Source: DATKPE01 sp033854175 (GTDB taxonomy: Bacteria > Bacteroidota > Ignavibacteria > UBA10030 > SZUA-254). Taken from it: a stretch of 64,000 nucleotides of DNA. Within the stretch, counting starts at the first letter, position 1, and each line of letters begins with the position of its first letter. The notes under the pieces were generated by a model. That model did not search any database, had not been told where the DNA came from, and was given only the letters and a program-made list of their open reading frames with translations. Positions 8,076 through 17,301 of the stretch are shown piece after piece. Made by a program: the position numbers and the translations under genes. The stretch lies in the NCBI GenBank assembly GCA_033854175.1, contig JAWOKN010000021.1, positions 31,378 to 95,377 on the forward strand, in the 5' to 3' direction.

Positions 8076-9049
8076 ATACGGTGATTCGAAGGGGACAGGA
8101 GGTAATCCGCATTGAAGCGGAAGCTGTTGCGGCGCTTGAGCACCGCATCGGGGAGGATTTTGCAAAGGCTGTCGAGATGGTGTATCGCTGTGCGGGTCGT
8201 GTGGTGATCACCGGTGTCGGGAAATCGGGCATCGTCGGCCGCAAGATTGTCGCGACGCTCAACTCCACCGGCACGCCGTCCCTGTTTCTCCATCCCTCTG
8301 ATGCGATGCATGGTGACCTGGGCATGGTCCGGAAGGAGGATGTCGTCATCCTGATTTCAAAAAGCGGGGACACCCCCGAGCTGCACACTCTCATACCGAT
8401 GTTAAAGCGGATCGGTGTTCCGATCATCGCGATGTTCGGAACTCCGGGGGCCCGGTTGTCCGATGTTGCCGACATTGTTCTGGATGTCAGTGTGAAGGAG
8501 GAGGCGTGCCCGTATGATCTGGCTCCAACCTCATCGACAACGGCCACGCTTGCCCTCGGTGACGCGCTTTCGATGGCACTCCTGGATCGCCGGCAGTTTA
8601 CCGCAGAGGAGTTCGCCCTCTATCATCCCGGCGGAACGCTCGGAAAACGACTGTTGTTGAAAGTCGGGGAGATGATGGTGGCCGGCGATGCGGTCCCGAG
8701 GGTCCACAAGGATATCCCCATCCGTGATGCAATCCTGGAAATGACGTCCAAACGTCTCGGTGCGACCTGCGTTGTGGATAATGACGCAAGACTCATCGGC
8801 ATCATCACCGACGGGGATCTCCGGCGGCTTCTGCAGAAGACAACCGATGTAACCCAGGTCACCGCAGGAATGGCCATGAACAAACACCCCAAGACCATTA
8901 CAAAAGACCACCTCGCAGCGGTTGCCCTTCAGGAAATGGAGGCGCACAACATAACGCAGCTGGTCATCGTGGATGCCGACCAGCATCCGATCGGCATTGT
9001 TCATCTTCATGACCTGGTGAAGGCAGGATTGGGAGGGGAAACAGCCTGA
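8072..9049 (+). CDS. kdsD: Arabinose-5-phosphate isomerase
   Basis: KdsD (KpsF/GutQ family) interconverts D-ribulose 5-phosphate and D-arabinose 5-phosphate, supplying the substrate of KdsA. The 325-residue protein has an N-terminal SIS sugar-isomerase domain (VVITGVGKSGIVGRKI near residue 47, then SGDTPEL and the ALGDALSMALL segment), the connecting motif YHPGGTLGKRLL, and two C-terminal CBS domains (about 205-260 and 270-322). This architecture and length are the family standard. CBS domains commonly bind nucleotides and may regulate activity. It is coupled to the unknown gene before it and is followed after 17 bases by lptC. Confidence 0.95.
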   Translation: MNTVIRRGQEVIRIEAEAVAALEHRIGEDFAKAVEMVYRCAGRVVITGVGKSGIVGRKIVATLNSTGTPSLFLHPSDAMHGDLGMVRKEDVVILISKSGDTPELHTLIPMLKRIGVPIIAMFGTPGARLSDVADIVLDVSVKEEACPYDLAPTSSTTATLALGDALSMALLDRRQFTAEEFALYHPGGTLGKRLLLKVGEMMVAGDAVPRVHKDIPIRDAILEMTSKRLGATCVVDNDARLIGIITDGDLRRLLQKTTDVTQVTAGMAMNKHPKTITKDHLAAVALQEMEAHNITQLVIVDADQHPIGIVHLHDLVKAGLGGETA

Positions 9050-9066
9050 GTAACCGCCTTTCAGCG

Positions 9067-9636
9067 ATGGATTCAAAACCCAAACGGCAGGTTCCGCCCG
9101 GCCCGTCTCTCATCATTTTTGTCATCCTCCTGATACACGTTCTGGGGTGTTCCGAGGAAAAAATCAAGCCATCGGTCATTTCCTCCCGGCTCGGCGGGGA
9201 TATCCCCACACAGGAGAGCTGGAATGCAAAGATCGTGTTTACCGATTCCGGCAGGCTCACCGGGATTCTCCACGCCGGACACATCGCTATGTTTGAGCAG
9301 AAAAAATATACGCTCCTCGACTCGAATATCACGGTCGATTTTTTCGATCAGCAGCAGCATCATACCTCGGTCCTGACCGCGCTCTCCGGGAGGGTGAATG
9401 ATCTGAATCATGATTTTGAAGCGCATGGGAACGTCGTCGTGGTATCCGACAGCGGCACGACGCTGAGGACTGACGAATTGTACTGGAACAATGCGACCCA
9501 GCAGGTGACCACGCCGGCTTTTGTCGATATCACCTCTCCCACGGAACACATCCAGGGTCACGGTTTTGAATCCGACCAGAGTCTGAAGCATTACACGATT
9601 TTCAAGGTGACGGGGCAGGCGAAGACACATGATTAG
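9067..9636 (+). CDS. lptC: LPS export protein LptC, lipoprotein form
   Basis: LptC accepts LPS from the inner-membrane LptB2FG extractor and passes it to the LptA bridge. The 189-residue product has a basic N-terminus, one hydrophobic segment (LIIFVILLIHVL) and then GC, which looks like a lipobox, so it may be lipid-anchored rather than held by a helix as in E. coli. The remainder is beta-strand rich (GRLTGILHAGH..., ALSGRVNDLNHDFEAHGNV), the OstA-type jellyroll pattern. The operon position before an OstA protein and lptB supports the name. Its stop overlaps the next start by eight bases. Confidence 0.82.
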   Translation: MDSKPKRQVPPGPSLIIFVILLIHVLGCSEEKIKPSVISSRLGGDIPTQESWNAKIVFTDSGRLTGILHAGHIAMFEQKKYTLLDSNITVDFFDQQQHHTSVLTALSGRVNDLNHDFEAHGNVVVVSDSGTTLRTDELYWNNATQQVTTPAFVDITSPTEHIQGHGFESDQSLKHYTIFKVTGQAKTHD

Positions 9637-10945
9637 CCAATCCGCAAGGTTCCGGGCGGGGGGTGTGGCCGCCCTCCTGCTGGTCGTTACCGCACTTCTC
9701 ACCCCAAGCCGTCTGTTTGCCCAGGATGACGACAAGGTCGTCATCCTCAACCATGCCGACAGTCTTGTCGGCGGGGAGATCAACGGTGAGCGTGTCAAAG
9801 AGCTCTACGGGAACGTGCAGTTTACGCAGGGGAAGGTCACCCTGAGATGCCGTAAGGCGGTGCAGTTCCTGACAAGCAAGAAGATCGGTCTTGAAGGAGA
9901 CGTCGAGGTCCTTGACAGCGCCACCCGCATGGTCACCATGCGAGGAATGTATTACAGCGATGACCGGATAGCCGAGGCTTTTGACCGTGTCATGGTGGAG
10001 GATGCCAACACGACCCTGAAGGCAGATTACGGCAAATATTTTGTCAGGGAGAAAAGGGCCTATTTTAAGACCAATGTGAGCGTCGAGGATACCGGGTCGG
10101 TGATGACGTGTGATGAACTGACGTATTACCGCGACCTGCAGAAATCGATCGCCACCGGGAAGGTGGTCATCATGAATCACGCCCGCACCATGACGATCAC
10201 GGGGGCGCATTTCGAAAACTACCGCAAAGAGCATTACAGCAGGATGACCGAACGGCCAAAATTCGTCGAGGTGGACACGGCGGGGGGGCACAAGGATACG
10301 CTGACCGTGCTGAGCCGGATCATGGAATCGTATCAGGACCCTGATGAGCGGCTTATTGCCACCGACAGTGTCAGGATCATTCACTCCGAAATGCAGGGTC
10401 AGTCGGGGTATGCGGTATTTTTTACAAAACTTGACAGCATCATACTCCGTCAGTCCCCGATGATCTGGTACACGACTGACAGCGGTCAGCAGAACCAGCT
10501 TTCAGGGGATTCGGTCTTTTTGCATCTGGTGAAACGCAAGCTCGACCGTATTGATGTCCGCGGACATGCTGTCGCCCTTGCGGAAGCCGATTCCCTCTAT
10601 CCCGGCCGGTACAATCAGATGACCGGACAGGAGATTGTGATGTATTTCAGGGAAAATAAAATCCTCCGGATTGATGTGAATGTCACGGCGACGAGCCTCT
10701 ACTATCTCTTTGACGGCAGGAAGCCGAACGGTCTGAACAAAACATCCGGTGATCAGGTCAGGATAACATTTCTCAACGGCAAGATCGACAAGCTGAAAGT
10801 CATGAACAGCGTCGAAGGGCAGTACTACCCTGAACGGCTCGTCGCACACCGGGAGACCGAGTACAACCTCCCGGGATTTAACTGGAAGGGACGGCAGGGA
10901 AAAACCCAGCAGGCGGAAGTCCAGGGAAGGGCAGTCCCCAAATAA
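9629..10945 (+). CDS. OstA-like (LptA/LptD N-terminal type) periplasmic protein
   Basis: A 438-residue periplasmic protein with a signal peptide (residues about 1-30, ending LFAQ) followed by repeated OstA-fold strand pairs such as GNVQFTQGKVTLRCRKAVQF, EGDVEVLDSATRMVTMRG and TGKVVIMNHARTMTITG. This fold carries the lipid A chains of LPS in LptA and in the plug of LptD. The protein is much longer than E. coli LptA (about 185 residues) and lacks an outer-membrane barrel, so it is best seen as an extended bridge protein of the type common in the Bacteroidota group. It lies between lptC and lptB, consistent with the Lpt machinery. No LptD, LptF or LptG is in the window. Confidence 0.85.
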   Translation: MISQSARFRAGGVAALLLVVTALLTPSRLFAQDDDKVVILNHADSLVGGEINGERVKELYGNVQFTQGKVTLRCRKAVQFLTSKKIGLEGDVEVLDSATRMVTMRGMYYSDDRIAEAFDRVMVEDANTTLKADYGKYFVREKRAYFKTNVSVEDTGSVMTCDELTYYRDLQKSIATGKVVIMNHARTMTITGAHFENYRKEHYSRMTERPKFVEVDTAGGHKDTLTVLSRIMESYQDPDERLIATDSVRIIHSEMQGQSGYAVFFTKLDSIILRQSPMIWYTTDSGQQNQLSGDSVFLHLVKRKLDRIDVRGHAVALAEADSLYPGRYNQMTGQEIVMYFRENKILRIDVNVTATSLYYLFDGRKPNGLNKTSGDQVRITFLNGKIDKLKVMNSVEGQYYPERLVAHRETEYNLPGFNWKGRQGKTQQAEVQGRAVPK

Positions 10946-11019
10946 CCGGCATTTCCCACGTGTCCCATGCACGTCCGTGCGGGCATCTCAAACGAAATTT
11001 ATGTACATTTACGACCTGA

Positions 11020-11805
11020 ATGAAAAAAGAGACCGAAGATAGTGAAACATCACGCGGCAAAGTCGATCACCTTCTGACTCTCCGGGGTGAGGGTTTGGGC
11101 AAGAGATACAAGAAACGGTTTGTGGTGAGCGACGTGAATATAGAGGTGAAACAATGCGAAGTGGTGGGTTTGCTCGGACCAAACGGCGCGGGGAAAACCA
11201 CAACGTTTTACATCGTTGTCGGCATGATCCGACCCACTTCCGGGAAGGTGTTCATCGACCAGGCTGAAATCACCCGCGAACCGATGTACAGGCGGGCCAG
11301 AATGGGTATAGGATACCTTTCACAGGAGGCCTCGATCTTCAGGAAAATGACCGTAAAGGAGAATATTCTGTCGGTCCTCGAGATGATGAAACTTCCCCGT
11401 CCCGAGCGCGAGCCGCGCTGTGAGCAGCTGATGGGTGATTTCGGGATCACCCATATTGCCAACCACAAGGGATACACTCTTTCGGGCGGAGAGCGGCGGC
11501 GGACGGAAATTGCGCGTGCGCTGGCAACCAATCCGAAATTTATCCTTCTGGACGAGCCTTTTGCCGGTATTGATCCGATCGCTGTCGAGGATATCATGCG
11601 CATCGTCCAGAATCTGAAGAATCGCAACATCGGCGTTCTGGTCACCGATCACAATGTCCATGAAACCCTGTCGATAACCGACCGCTCCTATCTCCTGTTC
11701 GAGGGAAAGATCATAAAGTCCGGCACGGCCGAGTTTCTGGCCAATGACGCCGAAGCCCGCAGGCTCTATCTTGGGGAGAAGTTCAAGCTGGACAGGTATC
11801 AGTAA
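11020..11805 (+). CDS. lptB: LPS export ABC transporter ATP-binding protein
   Basis: LptB is the cytoplasmic ATPase driving LPS extraction by LptFG. The 261-residue product has Walker A GPNGAGKTTTF near residue 60, the Q-loop in LSQEAS, the signature LSGGERRRTEIARAL (the RRR form characteristic of LptB), Walker B FILLDEPFAGIDP and the switch histidine in VTDHN. It has an N-terminal extension of about 20 residues relative to E. coli LptB. A 74-base gap separates it from the OstA-like gene; the closeness of the Kdo and Lpt genes indicates one transcription unit or a short internal promoter. Confidence 0.95.
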   Translation: MKKETEDSETSRGKVDHLLTLRGEGLGKRYKKRFVVSDVNIEVKQCEVVGLLGPNGAGKTTTFYIVVGMIRPTSGKVFIDQAEITREPMYRRARMGIGYLSQEASIFRKMTVKENILSVLEMMKLPRPEREPRCEQLMGDFGITHIANHKGYTLSGGERRRTEIARALATNPKFILLDEPFAGIDPIAVEDIMRIVQNLKNRNIGVLVTDHNVHETLSITDRSYLLFEGKIIKSGTAEFLANDAEARRLYLGEKFKLDRYQ

Positions 11806-11823
11806 AATGCCGGTGGCGTCCGG

Positions 11824-12918
11824 TCACTCGGTGGGTTTCCAGACGTAGGCACCCGCGCTGTCGATGTACCCGGTCCCTCCGGGAACGGTGACCCGCGCGC
11901 GGTTGTGAAAAAATGGTTCCGCCACCTCAAACCGGGGCGGGATTTTTATTTCCCCGTGTCTGTCCATGTACCCCCATTGGGATCCAATCTCGACGGCTGC
12001 AAGACCTTCCGAGAAGGGGAGGGCGTTCTCACAATCTGTCTGGATGACGACCTCCCCCTGCCGGTTGATAAAACTGATTTTCCCGCCGATGACAACGAGC
12101 GCAAGACTGTCGCTGAAATTGCGAGCAAGGGTATACCTGGGCTCAATCGCAAATGTCCCGTTGGTATTGATGTATCCCCAGAGGGGTCCCAGCCGGACCC
12201 GTGCAAGCCCTTCTGAAAAATTGAAAGCCTGGTCGTATTTCGGTTCAATGACGATAGCGCCGGTCGTATCGATATATCCGCGCTTGCCGCCGAGGACGAC
12301 CGGGGCATAGCCCTCATAAAAATCCCCGGCCATATCAAATTCCCTGTCGGTGATGATCCTGCCGCGTGTGTTGATAAACGCATAGTGGGAGGAGAGTTCG
12401 ATAAACAGGAACCGTTTGACGATCTTCACCCAGGCGAAGCCTTCGTGAAAATCCCCGACCTCGTCGTAGGATGGGGGTATGGCGATTGCACCCGTGAGAT
12501 CGATGTATCCCCACAGGGAGAAGCGGAACAGGCCGACGGCGTCCTTGACGCGGGCGAGCCCGCAGGAAAAGCTTTTAACCTCCCGGTAATCAGGTTTGAG
12601 CACCATTTCGCCTCTGGTATTGATGTATCCGTAATCGTTGAAATAAAAGTCACCGGTGGGCCCGTAATTCCCGTACCGGACCAGTGCCCGGCGGTCGGAA
12701 AATTCATACACATAATCGTACTGCGGTGCGATGATGACCGCGCCGCTGCTGTCAATATATCCGAACTTACCCCGGACCTCGACGGGATACAAGAACTTGA
12801 CGGCACCTTCATCAACCGCAGCTCCCGACGGAACAAAGGATGTCTGCCCACAGCCGAGTGAGAAAAGAAGTATCAGTGTCATACCGCAGAACTTCGGGAA
12901 AAGTGGCATATGCCTCAT
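11824..12918 (-). CDS. WG-repeat lipoprotein, nine repeats
   Basis: A 364-residue exported protein built of WG/KWG-type repeats. Nine copies of the core (forms of GYID..G such as FGYIDSSG, YGYINTRG, WGYIDLTG, RGYIDTTG, WGYINTNG, WGYMDRHG, TGYIDSAG) recur about every 35-45 residues, most followed by a P-x-Y/F-D and F-x-x-G-L-A pattern. The N-terminus has a hydrophobic stretch ending LFSLGC, a probable lipobox. The start at 12918 (MRHMPLF...) fits the lipoprotein signal; 12909 and 12954 are alternatives. WG-repeat proteins have no uniform function. It is convergent with lptB, with only 18 bases between the stops. Confidence 0.85.
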   Translation of the reverse strand: MRHMPLFPKFCGMTLILLFSLGCGQTSFVPSGAAVDEGAVKFLYPVEVRGKFGYIDSSGAVIIAPQYDYVYEFSDRRALVRYGNYGPTGDFYFNDYGYINTRGEMVLKPDYREVKSFSCGLARVKDAVGLFRFSLWGYIDLTGAIAIPPSYDEVGDFHEGFAWVKIVKRFLFIELSSHYAFINTRGRIITDREFDMAGDFYEGYAPVVLGGKRGYIDTTGAIVIEPKYDQAFNFSEGLARVRLGPLWGYINTNGTFAIEPRYTLARNFSDSLALVVIGGKISFINRQGEVVIQTDCENALPFSEGLAAVEIGSQWGYMDRHGEIKIPPRFEVAEPFFHNRARVTVPGGTGYIDSAGAYVWKPTE

Positions 12919-12966
12919 TGTGAGGGGTGTCCTGACCAGGCAAATCGGGGACACGTCAGTGGCCGG

Positions 12967-13488
12967 TTACGACTTCCTCTTTTTGACCGTGGTGATATGT
13001 CCAATGTGATGGCGCCCGTGCCAGGTGTAGATCTGGAGCAGCCAGTCGAGACTCATGAGGCCATGCTCGGGATGCCGGAACTTCCGGGAAAAGTCCTGTG
13101 GTTGGAGCGAGCGGAACTGGGCTGTCATCCGGGCATGTAGTGATTCAATCAGCCTGAGGGAAGGTTCGACGGGCAGGGATGTTGCATCGGGTAATTCCGC
13201 CCAGAGTTTTTCATCATAGGGTTTGATCGTCGGCTGGTCCTCGGTGATCGCCAGCTTAAGACGGACGTAGGCGTTCATGTGGCTGTCGGCAAGGTGATGG
13301 ACGACCTGACGGGCTGTCCATCCGCCGGGTCGGTACGGTGTGGCCAGTTGGTTCTTCGACAATCCCCGTACGACGCGTCGCAGTTCCCGTGGCATGGCGG
13401 AGAATTTTCTGATCAGGAGTTTACGTTGATTGTTGTTGATGTCGGGGCGGAATTCAAATTTTCCGATCGGGTACCGTGGGTCAGCCAT
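12967..13488 (-). CDS. DinB/YfiT family putative metal-dependent thiol transferase
   Basis: A 173-residue four-helix DinB-fold protein. The central segment GGWTARQVVHHLADSHMNAY and the C-terminal WHGRHHIGHI supply the histidines that bind a divalent metal in this fold. The sequence most resembles the YfiT branch (YfiT/BstA), whose Bacillus members transfer bacillithiol to electrophiles. That a Gram-negative organism would use a bacillithiol-like thiol is plausible for this group but not shown here. The start at 13488 (MADPRYPIGKFEF...) matches the conserved YPIGKF beginning of the family; upstream codons look non-coding. It is 48 bases from the WG-repeat gene start and may be co-transcribed. 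Confidence 0.85.
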   Translation of the reverse strand: MADPRYPIGKFEFRPDINNNQRKLLIRKFSAMPRELRRVVRGLSKNQLATPYRPGGWTARQVVHHLADSHMNAYVRLKLAITEDQPTIKPYDEKLWAELPDATSLPVEPSLRLIESLHARMTAQFRSLQPQDFSRKFRHPEHGLMSLDWLLQIYTWHGRHHIGHITTVKKRKS

Positions 13489-13675
13489 GACATGTCTCCA
13501 TGATGATGATGAATAATGAAATATACAACCCCCGTTCGGGATATTCAACCCCTTGGCCGGTCCGGTGATCCGGTCGTTCGGCACACCCGGTCGGGGTGAG
13601 GCCCGTGCCATCGGTCATCACCGGTATGGTCCTACATCATTCTGTCTGGTAATGCTGTAGATGAAGTTCAGGCGG

Positions 13676-14938
13676 TCATTCGTAGCGGAGGGATTCGACC
13701 GGATCCACCGATGCGGCTTTCCTCGCAGGGAAAAAACCCGACAGAAGTCCGATCGTGGTGAGGATTCCCGTCGTCATGACAATGAGACCCGGGGAGAAAA
13801 TCGGTTTTCCGAGGAACTGCATGGCGCCATCGTTGGACGGGAAGAGGTGGACGATCGAGACGACCCCCCATGAAAACAGGATTCCGACGGTACCACCGAT
13901 GATGGCGATGAACAACGCTTCGAAGACAAACTGGGTGAGAATGTGCACCCGTTTTGCCCCGACGGCGAGTTTAATACCGATCTCGCGCGTCCGTTCCTTC
14001 ACGATTGCATACATCACGTTGGCAACGCCGACACCGGCGATCAGTAGAGTGAGAAGGCCGACCGCAAAAAGGAAGATTGATACCCCGAGTGAGACCTTCT
14101 CATTGATTTTCTGTGCTTCAATAAAATCCCAGATAAAAAGGGTTCTTTCGTCGGTCGGATCAAAATGGTATTTCCGTGCGAGTACCTGAAAGATTTCCTT
14201 CTTGAGTTCTTCCTGCCGGCCTGGATCCCCCGGGCGGACGACAATCGAGTTGACCCGCATATTCCCGTACATGGTCCTGAACGTGGAATAGGGGATGATT
14301 GCGCGTTCGTCGTCCGGTCCGTTGTTCATACTCGTCTGCAGTTTCCTCTGGAGGATGCCGATGACCGTAAAAGGCACGTTGTCGACGAGGAGAACCTTGC
14401 CGACCGGATCCACAGCGTGGAAAATATCGCCGGCGATCTTTGATCCGAGGACAAGAACGCGCCGCTGGAGCACGACATCCCGGTCGTTGAGAAACCGACC
14501 GCCAGCCATGGGGTACATCCGGCGCATTTCCTCGAAGCCGGGATTGACTCCCTCGCATTCCGCGTTCGTTGAAAACTTTCCAAGGGTGAGCCTGACGTTC
14601 CCCTCGTACTGCGGGCTGATCATGCTGATATCGGGGATCGCGGCTTTCAGCATGACGACATCCTCCTCCACCATCCGGATTTTTCTCCCCTTGGGCATCC
14701 CCTCATATTGCTTTCCGGTCTCGCCGCCGTAGAGAATCATAATCCGGTCCCCGGCGTTGATGAGTCCGTTGTTCATCTGATGTCCGAGACCCTCGCCGAA
14801 CGACAGCAAAAGGACGACGGCGATGGTGCCCCACATGATCGCGATCATCGTCAGAAGCGTCCGTGTGCGGTTGACCCTGAGATCCTGAAAAAATTCTTTG
14901 AAGAGTTCAATCCACATGGCATTTATGTCCGGAGGCAT
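13676..14938 (-). CDS. ABC transporter permease, FtsX/MacB type (first set, A)
   Basis: A 420-residue inner-membrane permease of the MacB/FtsX class without a fused ATPase. It has one N-terminal membrane helix (LLTMIAIMWGTIAVVLLLSF), a large periplasmic MacB-like core domain (about 55-290) and three C-terminal helices, including the family motif GVGVANVMYAIVKERTREIG near residue 305 and a second near the end (GLLSGFFPARKAASVDPVESLRYE). Its start lies 16 bases inside the end of the upstream permease gene. Such permeases work with a LolD/MacB-type ATPase and a periplasmic adaptor to export peptides, lipoproteins or toxins. No ATPase gene is adjacent in this set. Confidence 0.93.
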   Translation of the reverse strand: MPPDINAMWIELFKEFFQDLRVNRTRTLLTMIAIMWGTIAVVLLLSFGEGLGHQMNNGLINAGDRIMILYGGETGKQYEGMPKGRKIRMVEEDVVMLKAAIPDISMISPQYEGNVRLTLGKFSTNAECEGVNPGFEEMRRMYPMAGGRFLNDRDVVLQRRVLVLGSKIAGDIFHAVDPVGKVLLVDNVPFTVIGILQRKLQTSMNNGPDDERAIIPYSTFRTMYGNMRVNSIVVRPGDPGRQEELKKEIFQVLARKYHFDPTDERTLFIWDFIEAQKINEKVSLGVSIFLFAVGLLTLLIAGVGVANVMYAIVKERTREIGIKLAVGAKRVHILTQFVFEALFIAIIGGTVGILFSWGVVSIVHLFPSNDGAMQFLGKPIFSPGLIVMTTGILTTIGLLSGFFPARKAASVDPVESLRYE

Positions 14939-16158
14939 TCCACAACATTGAGTTCCGCCGCGTGCCGTGCCGGCATGAAACCGGAGGCAAGACCGATGAC
15001 CGCGAGAACAAAAACCGTCGCAATGCCGACTTCAACCGAAATTATCGGAGTTCCGACATATTCCTTGATCGGCACGTACTGCAGTATCCGGGTGATCGCA
15101 ACCGCGATGATAAATCCTATCGAGGCACCGAGGAGGATGATGATAAACGTCTCAAGGAAAAACTGGGTCACGATGTTCGATCGTTTTGCCCCGACCGCGC
15201 GCTTGATACCGATTTCCTTGATCCGTTCCTGCACCACAATATACATGATATTGGCAACCCCGAGCCCTCCGACCGCGAGCGTGAAGCTGCCGATCACGCC
15301 CAGGAAAATATTGAACGCCAGGAAAAAGTAGAACATAAACTTATCGAACTCTGTTGTGTCCCAGAGCCAGATGGCATCCCTGTCGGTCGGGTCAAACTTA
15401 TACCGCCGTGACAATGCCTGGCGCACCTGGTCGTTGGTCGCCTCCGATTTCCGTGGATCCTTGGGTGTGAAGATAATGTTGTTGATATGGACGGCGCCGA
15501 ATACCGATGCGAATGTCGATGCGGGGATGAAGACCCTGTCCCTGTCCTGCCGGTTGTACGAGGAGTTCTGGATCTTTTTCAGCATGACACCGACGACGGT
15601 AAAGGGAACCTCGCCCAGATAGATGATCCTGCCGATCGCGTCAGACTCGCCGAAGAGAAGGTCCTTCACATTATCGCCGATGACGGCCACGCGCCGCCGT
15701 TCCTTGAGGTCCGGATCATCGATAAAACGGCCGCTTGGATCGGGAACGATGTTGCGCATATCGCCATAGATGGGATAGATTCCGGCCACGGAGGAGTTGA
15801 TGATATTCTGTCCGACGCGGAGCGCAGTCTCGTGCGAGCTGTATTCGGGGCTGATCTTGTCGATCGCCGGCACCTGTTCGGCGAGATACCGCGCATCCTC
15901 TTCGAGAAGCGATATCGGCCGTCCGACGCCGAAACCCTCGTACGGCTTTGTCGTCGATCCGGGGAACATGATGACGATCTTCTCCCCGATGCCGTGCATG
16001 TTGATCGCCAGTTGCCGTTTGAAGCCCATCCCGAACGCGAGAAGGACGACGATGGCGACCGTTCCCCAGACGATGCCGAAGATCGTCAGAAAGGTCCGGA
16101 GTTTCTGAGCCCTGAGGTCCCGGAGAAATTCGGCGATGATTGTGTGAAATTGATACAT
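14923..16158 (-). CDS. ABC transporter permease, FtsX/MacB type (first set, B)
   Basis: A 411-residue paralogue of the following permease, with the same plan: N-terminal helix (TFLTIFGIVWGTVAIVVLLA), periplasmic core domain with a segment on Q-Q-type contacts, and three C-terminal helices carrying GLGVANIMYIVVQERIKEIG. It is translated just ahead of, and overlaps by 16 bases, its partner, which suggests the two form a heterodimer rather than the homodimer of MacB. The adaptor gene lies 51 bases upstream. Substrate unknown. Confidence 0.93.
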   Translation of the reverse strand: MYQFHTIIAEFLRDLRAQKLRTFLTIFGIVWGTVAIVVLLAFGMGFKRQLAINMHGIGEKIVIMFPGSTTKPYEGFGVGRPISLLEEDARYLAEQVPAIDKISPEYSSHETALRVGQNIINSSVAGIYPIYGDMRNIVPDPSGRFIDDPDLKERRRVAVIGDNVKDLLFGESDAIGRIIYLGEVPFTVVGVMLKKIQNSSYNRQDRDRVFIPASTFASVFGAVHINNIIFTPKDPRKSEATNDQVRQALSRRYKFDPTDRDAIWLWDTTEFDKFMFYFFLAFNIFLGVIGSFTLAVGGLGVANIMYIVVQERIKEIGIKRAVGAKRSNIVTQFFLETFIIILLGASIGFIIAVAITRILQYVPIKEYVGTPIISVEVGIATVFVLAVIGLASGFMPARHAAELNVVECLRT

Positions 16159-16209
16159 GGCGTCATTGTTGTTCGTATGAACGGCGCTCTACGGTCAGAT
16201 CCGCCGTGG

Positions 16210-17301
16210 TCATTCAATCTTCTTGACAGGTTTTTCCATGACCTCTTCGCCTTCCTTGAGACCTGAAATCACTTCCACGTTGATTGCGTCGCTCAGACCT
16301 GTTTTGATGTACCGGTCGGCGCTTTTCTCGGGACCCAGCGGAATCATGACAAACGCCGAATCGTTCCTGAATGTCACGGTGCGTTCCGGGACGGTCAGGA
16401 CATTCGTTTTTTGCTGGATGATAATATTGGCGTTTGCCGAGTAGCCGGCGCGCAGTACGGCATTCTGGGATGGCGGAATATAGATTTCAATCGGAAATAC
16501 GGTCGCATTTTCCTTTTTATCCGCTTTGAGGGATATTTTCCTCAGGACTCCCCTGACCGTATCATTCGGAAGCGCACCAACCTTCAGGACCGATTCCATC
16601 CCCTCCTTCAGTTTACCGACGTCGATTTCATCGACGGTCCCCTTGAAGATCAGGCGGCTCATATTTGCCATTTTCATCAGGACTGTCCCCTCCTGATACG
16701 TTGTCAGCGGTGTCACGGGATCGCCGACCTCGACGGTTTTATTGAGGACATAGCCGTTGATGGGGGCTTTCACGATCGATTCGATGATGGTACTGTCGAT
16801 CTTTACAGATCCTTTTTCCAGCAGTGCGAGATGTTCCTGGGCGAGTTTGCAGTTTAAATCCGTTTCATTGTACTGTTTTTGAAAATCCTCATATTCCTTT
16901 ATCGAAATCAGGCCCTTTTTGTAGAGGGATTCCTCCCGCACAAATTCCTGTTTTGCGTTCACAAGGGCAGTTTGCGCGATCTGGTACTGTCGTTTCGCAT
17001 CAGCAAGTTCGAGGGGGGTCGGATCGGGTTTTACCTCCAGTAGCGGATCACCTTCGTGGACATAGGTGCCTGCGTCGGCGAAGATCCGTTTGACGACACC
17101 GGAGACCTTTGATTTGATCGAGATTTCGTTTTCCGGTTCAATGGTGCCGACAGCCAGTGCTTTTTCGACGATCGAGCCCCGTGTAACCTTGACCGCCGTG
17201 GTGCTTGAACTGGCCGAACTGTTTGATCTGGAAATCACGAAAATAACAGCAACGATGACTGCCAGAAATATTCCGCCGAAAATGTAGACCTTTTTTTTCA
17301 T
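16210..17301 (-). CDS. Periplasmic adaptor (membrane fusion) protein, HlyD/MacA type
   Basis: A 363-residue adaptor that would link the two permeases to an outer-membrane channel. It has an N-terminal anchor helix (VYIFGGIFLAVIVAVIFVI), a split lipoyl domain (KVSGVVKRIFADAGTYVHEGDPLLEV, and KAPINGYVLNKTVEVGDPV), a helical hairpin between them (about 110-170), a beta-barrel and a membrane-proximal domain. The start at 17301 (MKKKVYIF) is chosen because it gives a normal anchor; the frame extends upstream without coding character. With the two permeases it forms an exporter that lacks both ATPase and TolC in this neighbourhood. Confidence 0.9.
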   Translation of the reverse strand: MKKKVYIFGGIFLAVIVAVIFVISRSNSSASSSTTAVKVTRGSIVEKALAVGTIEPENEISIKSKVSGVVKRIFADAGTYVHEGDPLLEVKPDPTPLELADAKRQYQIAQTALVNAKQEFVREESLYKKGLISIKEYEDFQKQYNETDLNCKLAQEHLALLEKGSVKIDSTIIESIVKAPINGYVLNKTVEVGDPVTPLTTYQEGTVLMKMANMSRLIFKGTVDEIDVGKLKEGMESVLKVGALPNDTVRGVLRKISLKADKKENATVFPIEIYIPPSQNAVLRAGYSANANIIIQQKTNVLTVPERTVTFRNDSAFVMIPLGPEKSADRYIKTGLSDAINVEVISGLKEGEEVMEKPVKKIE

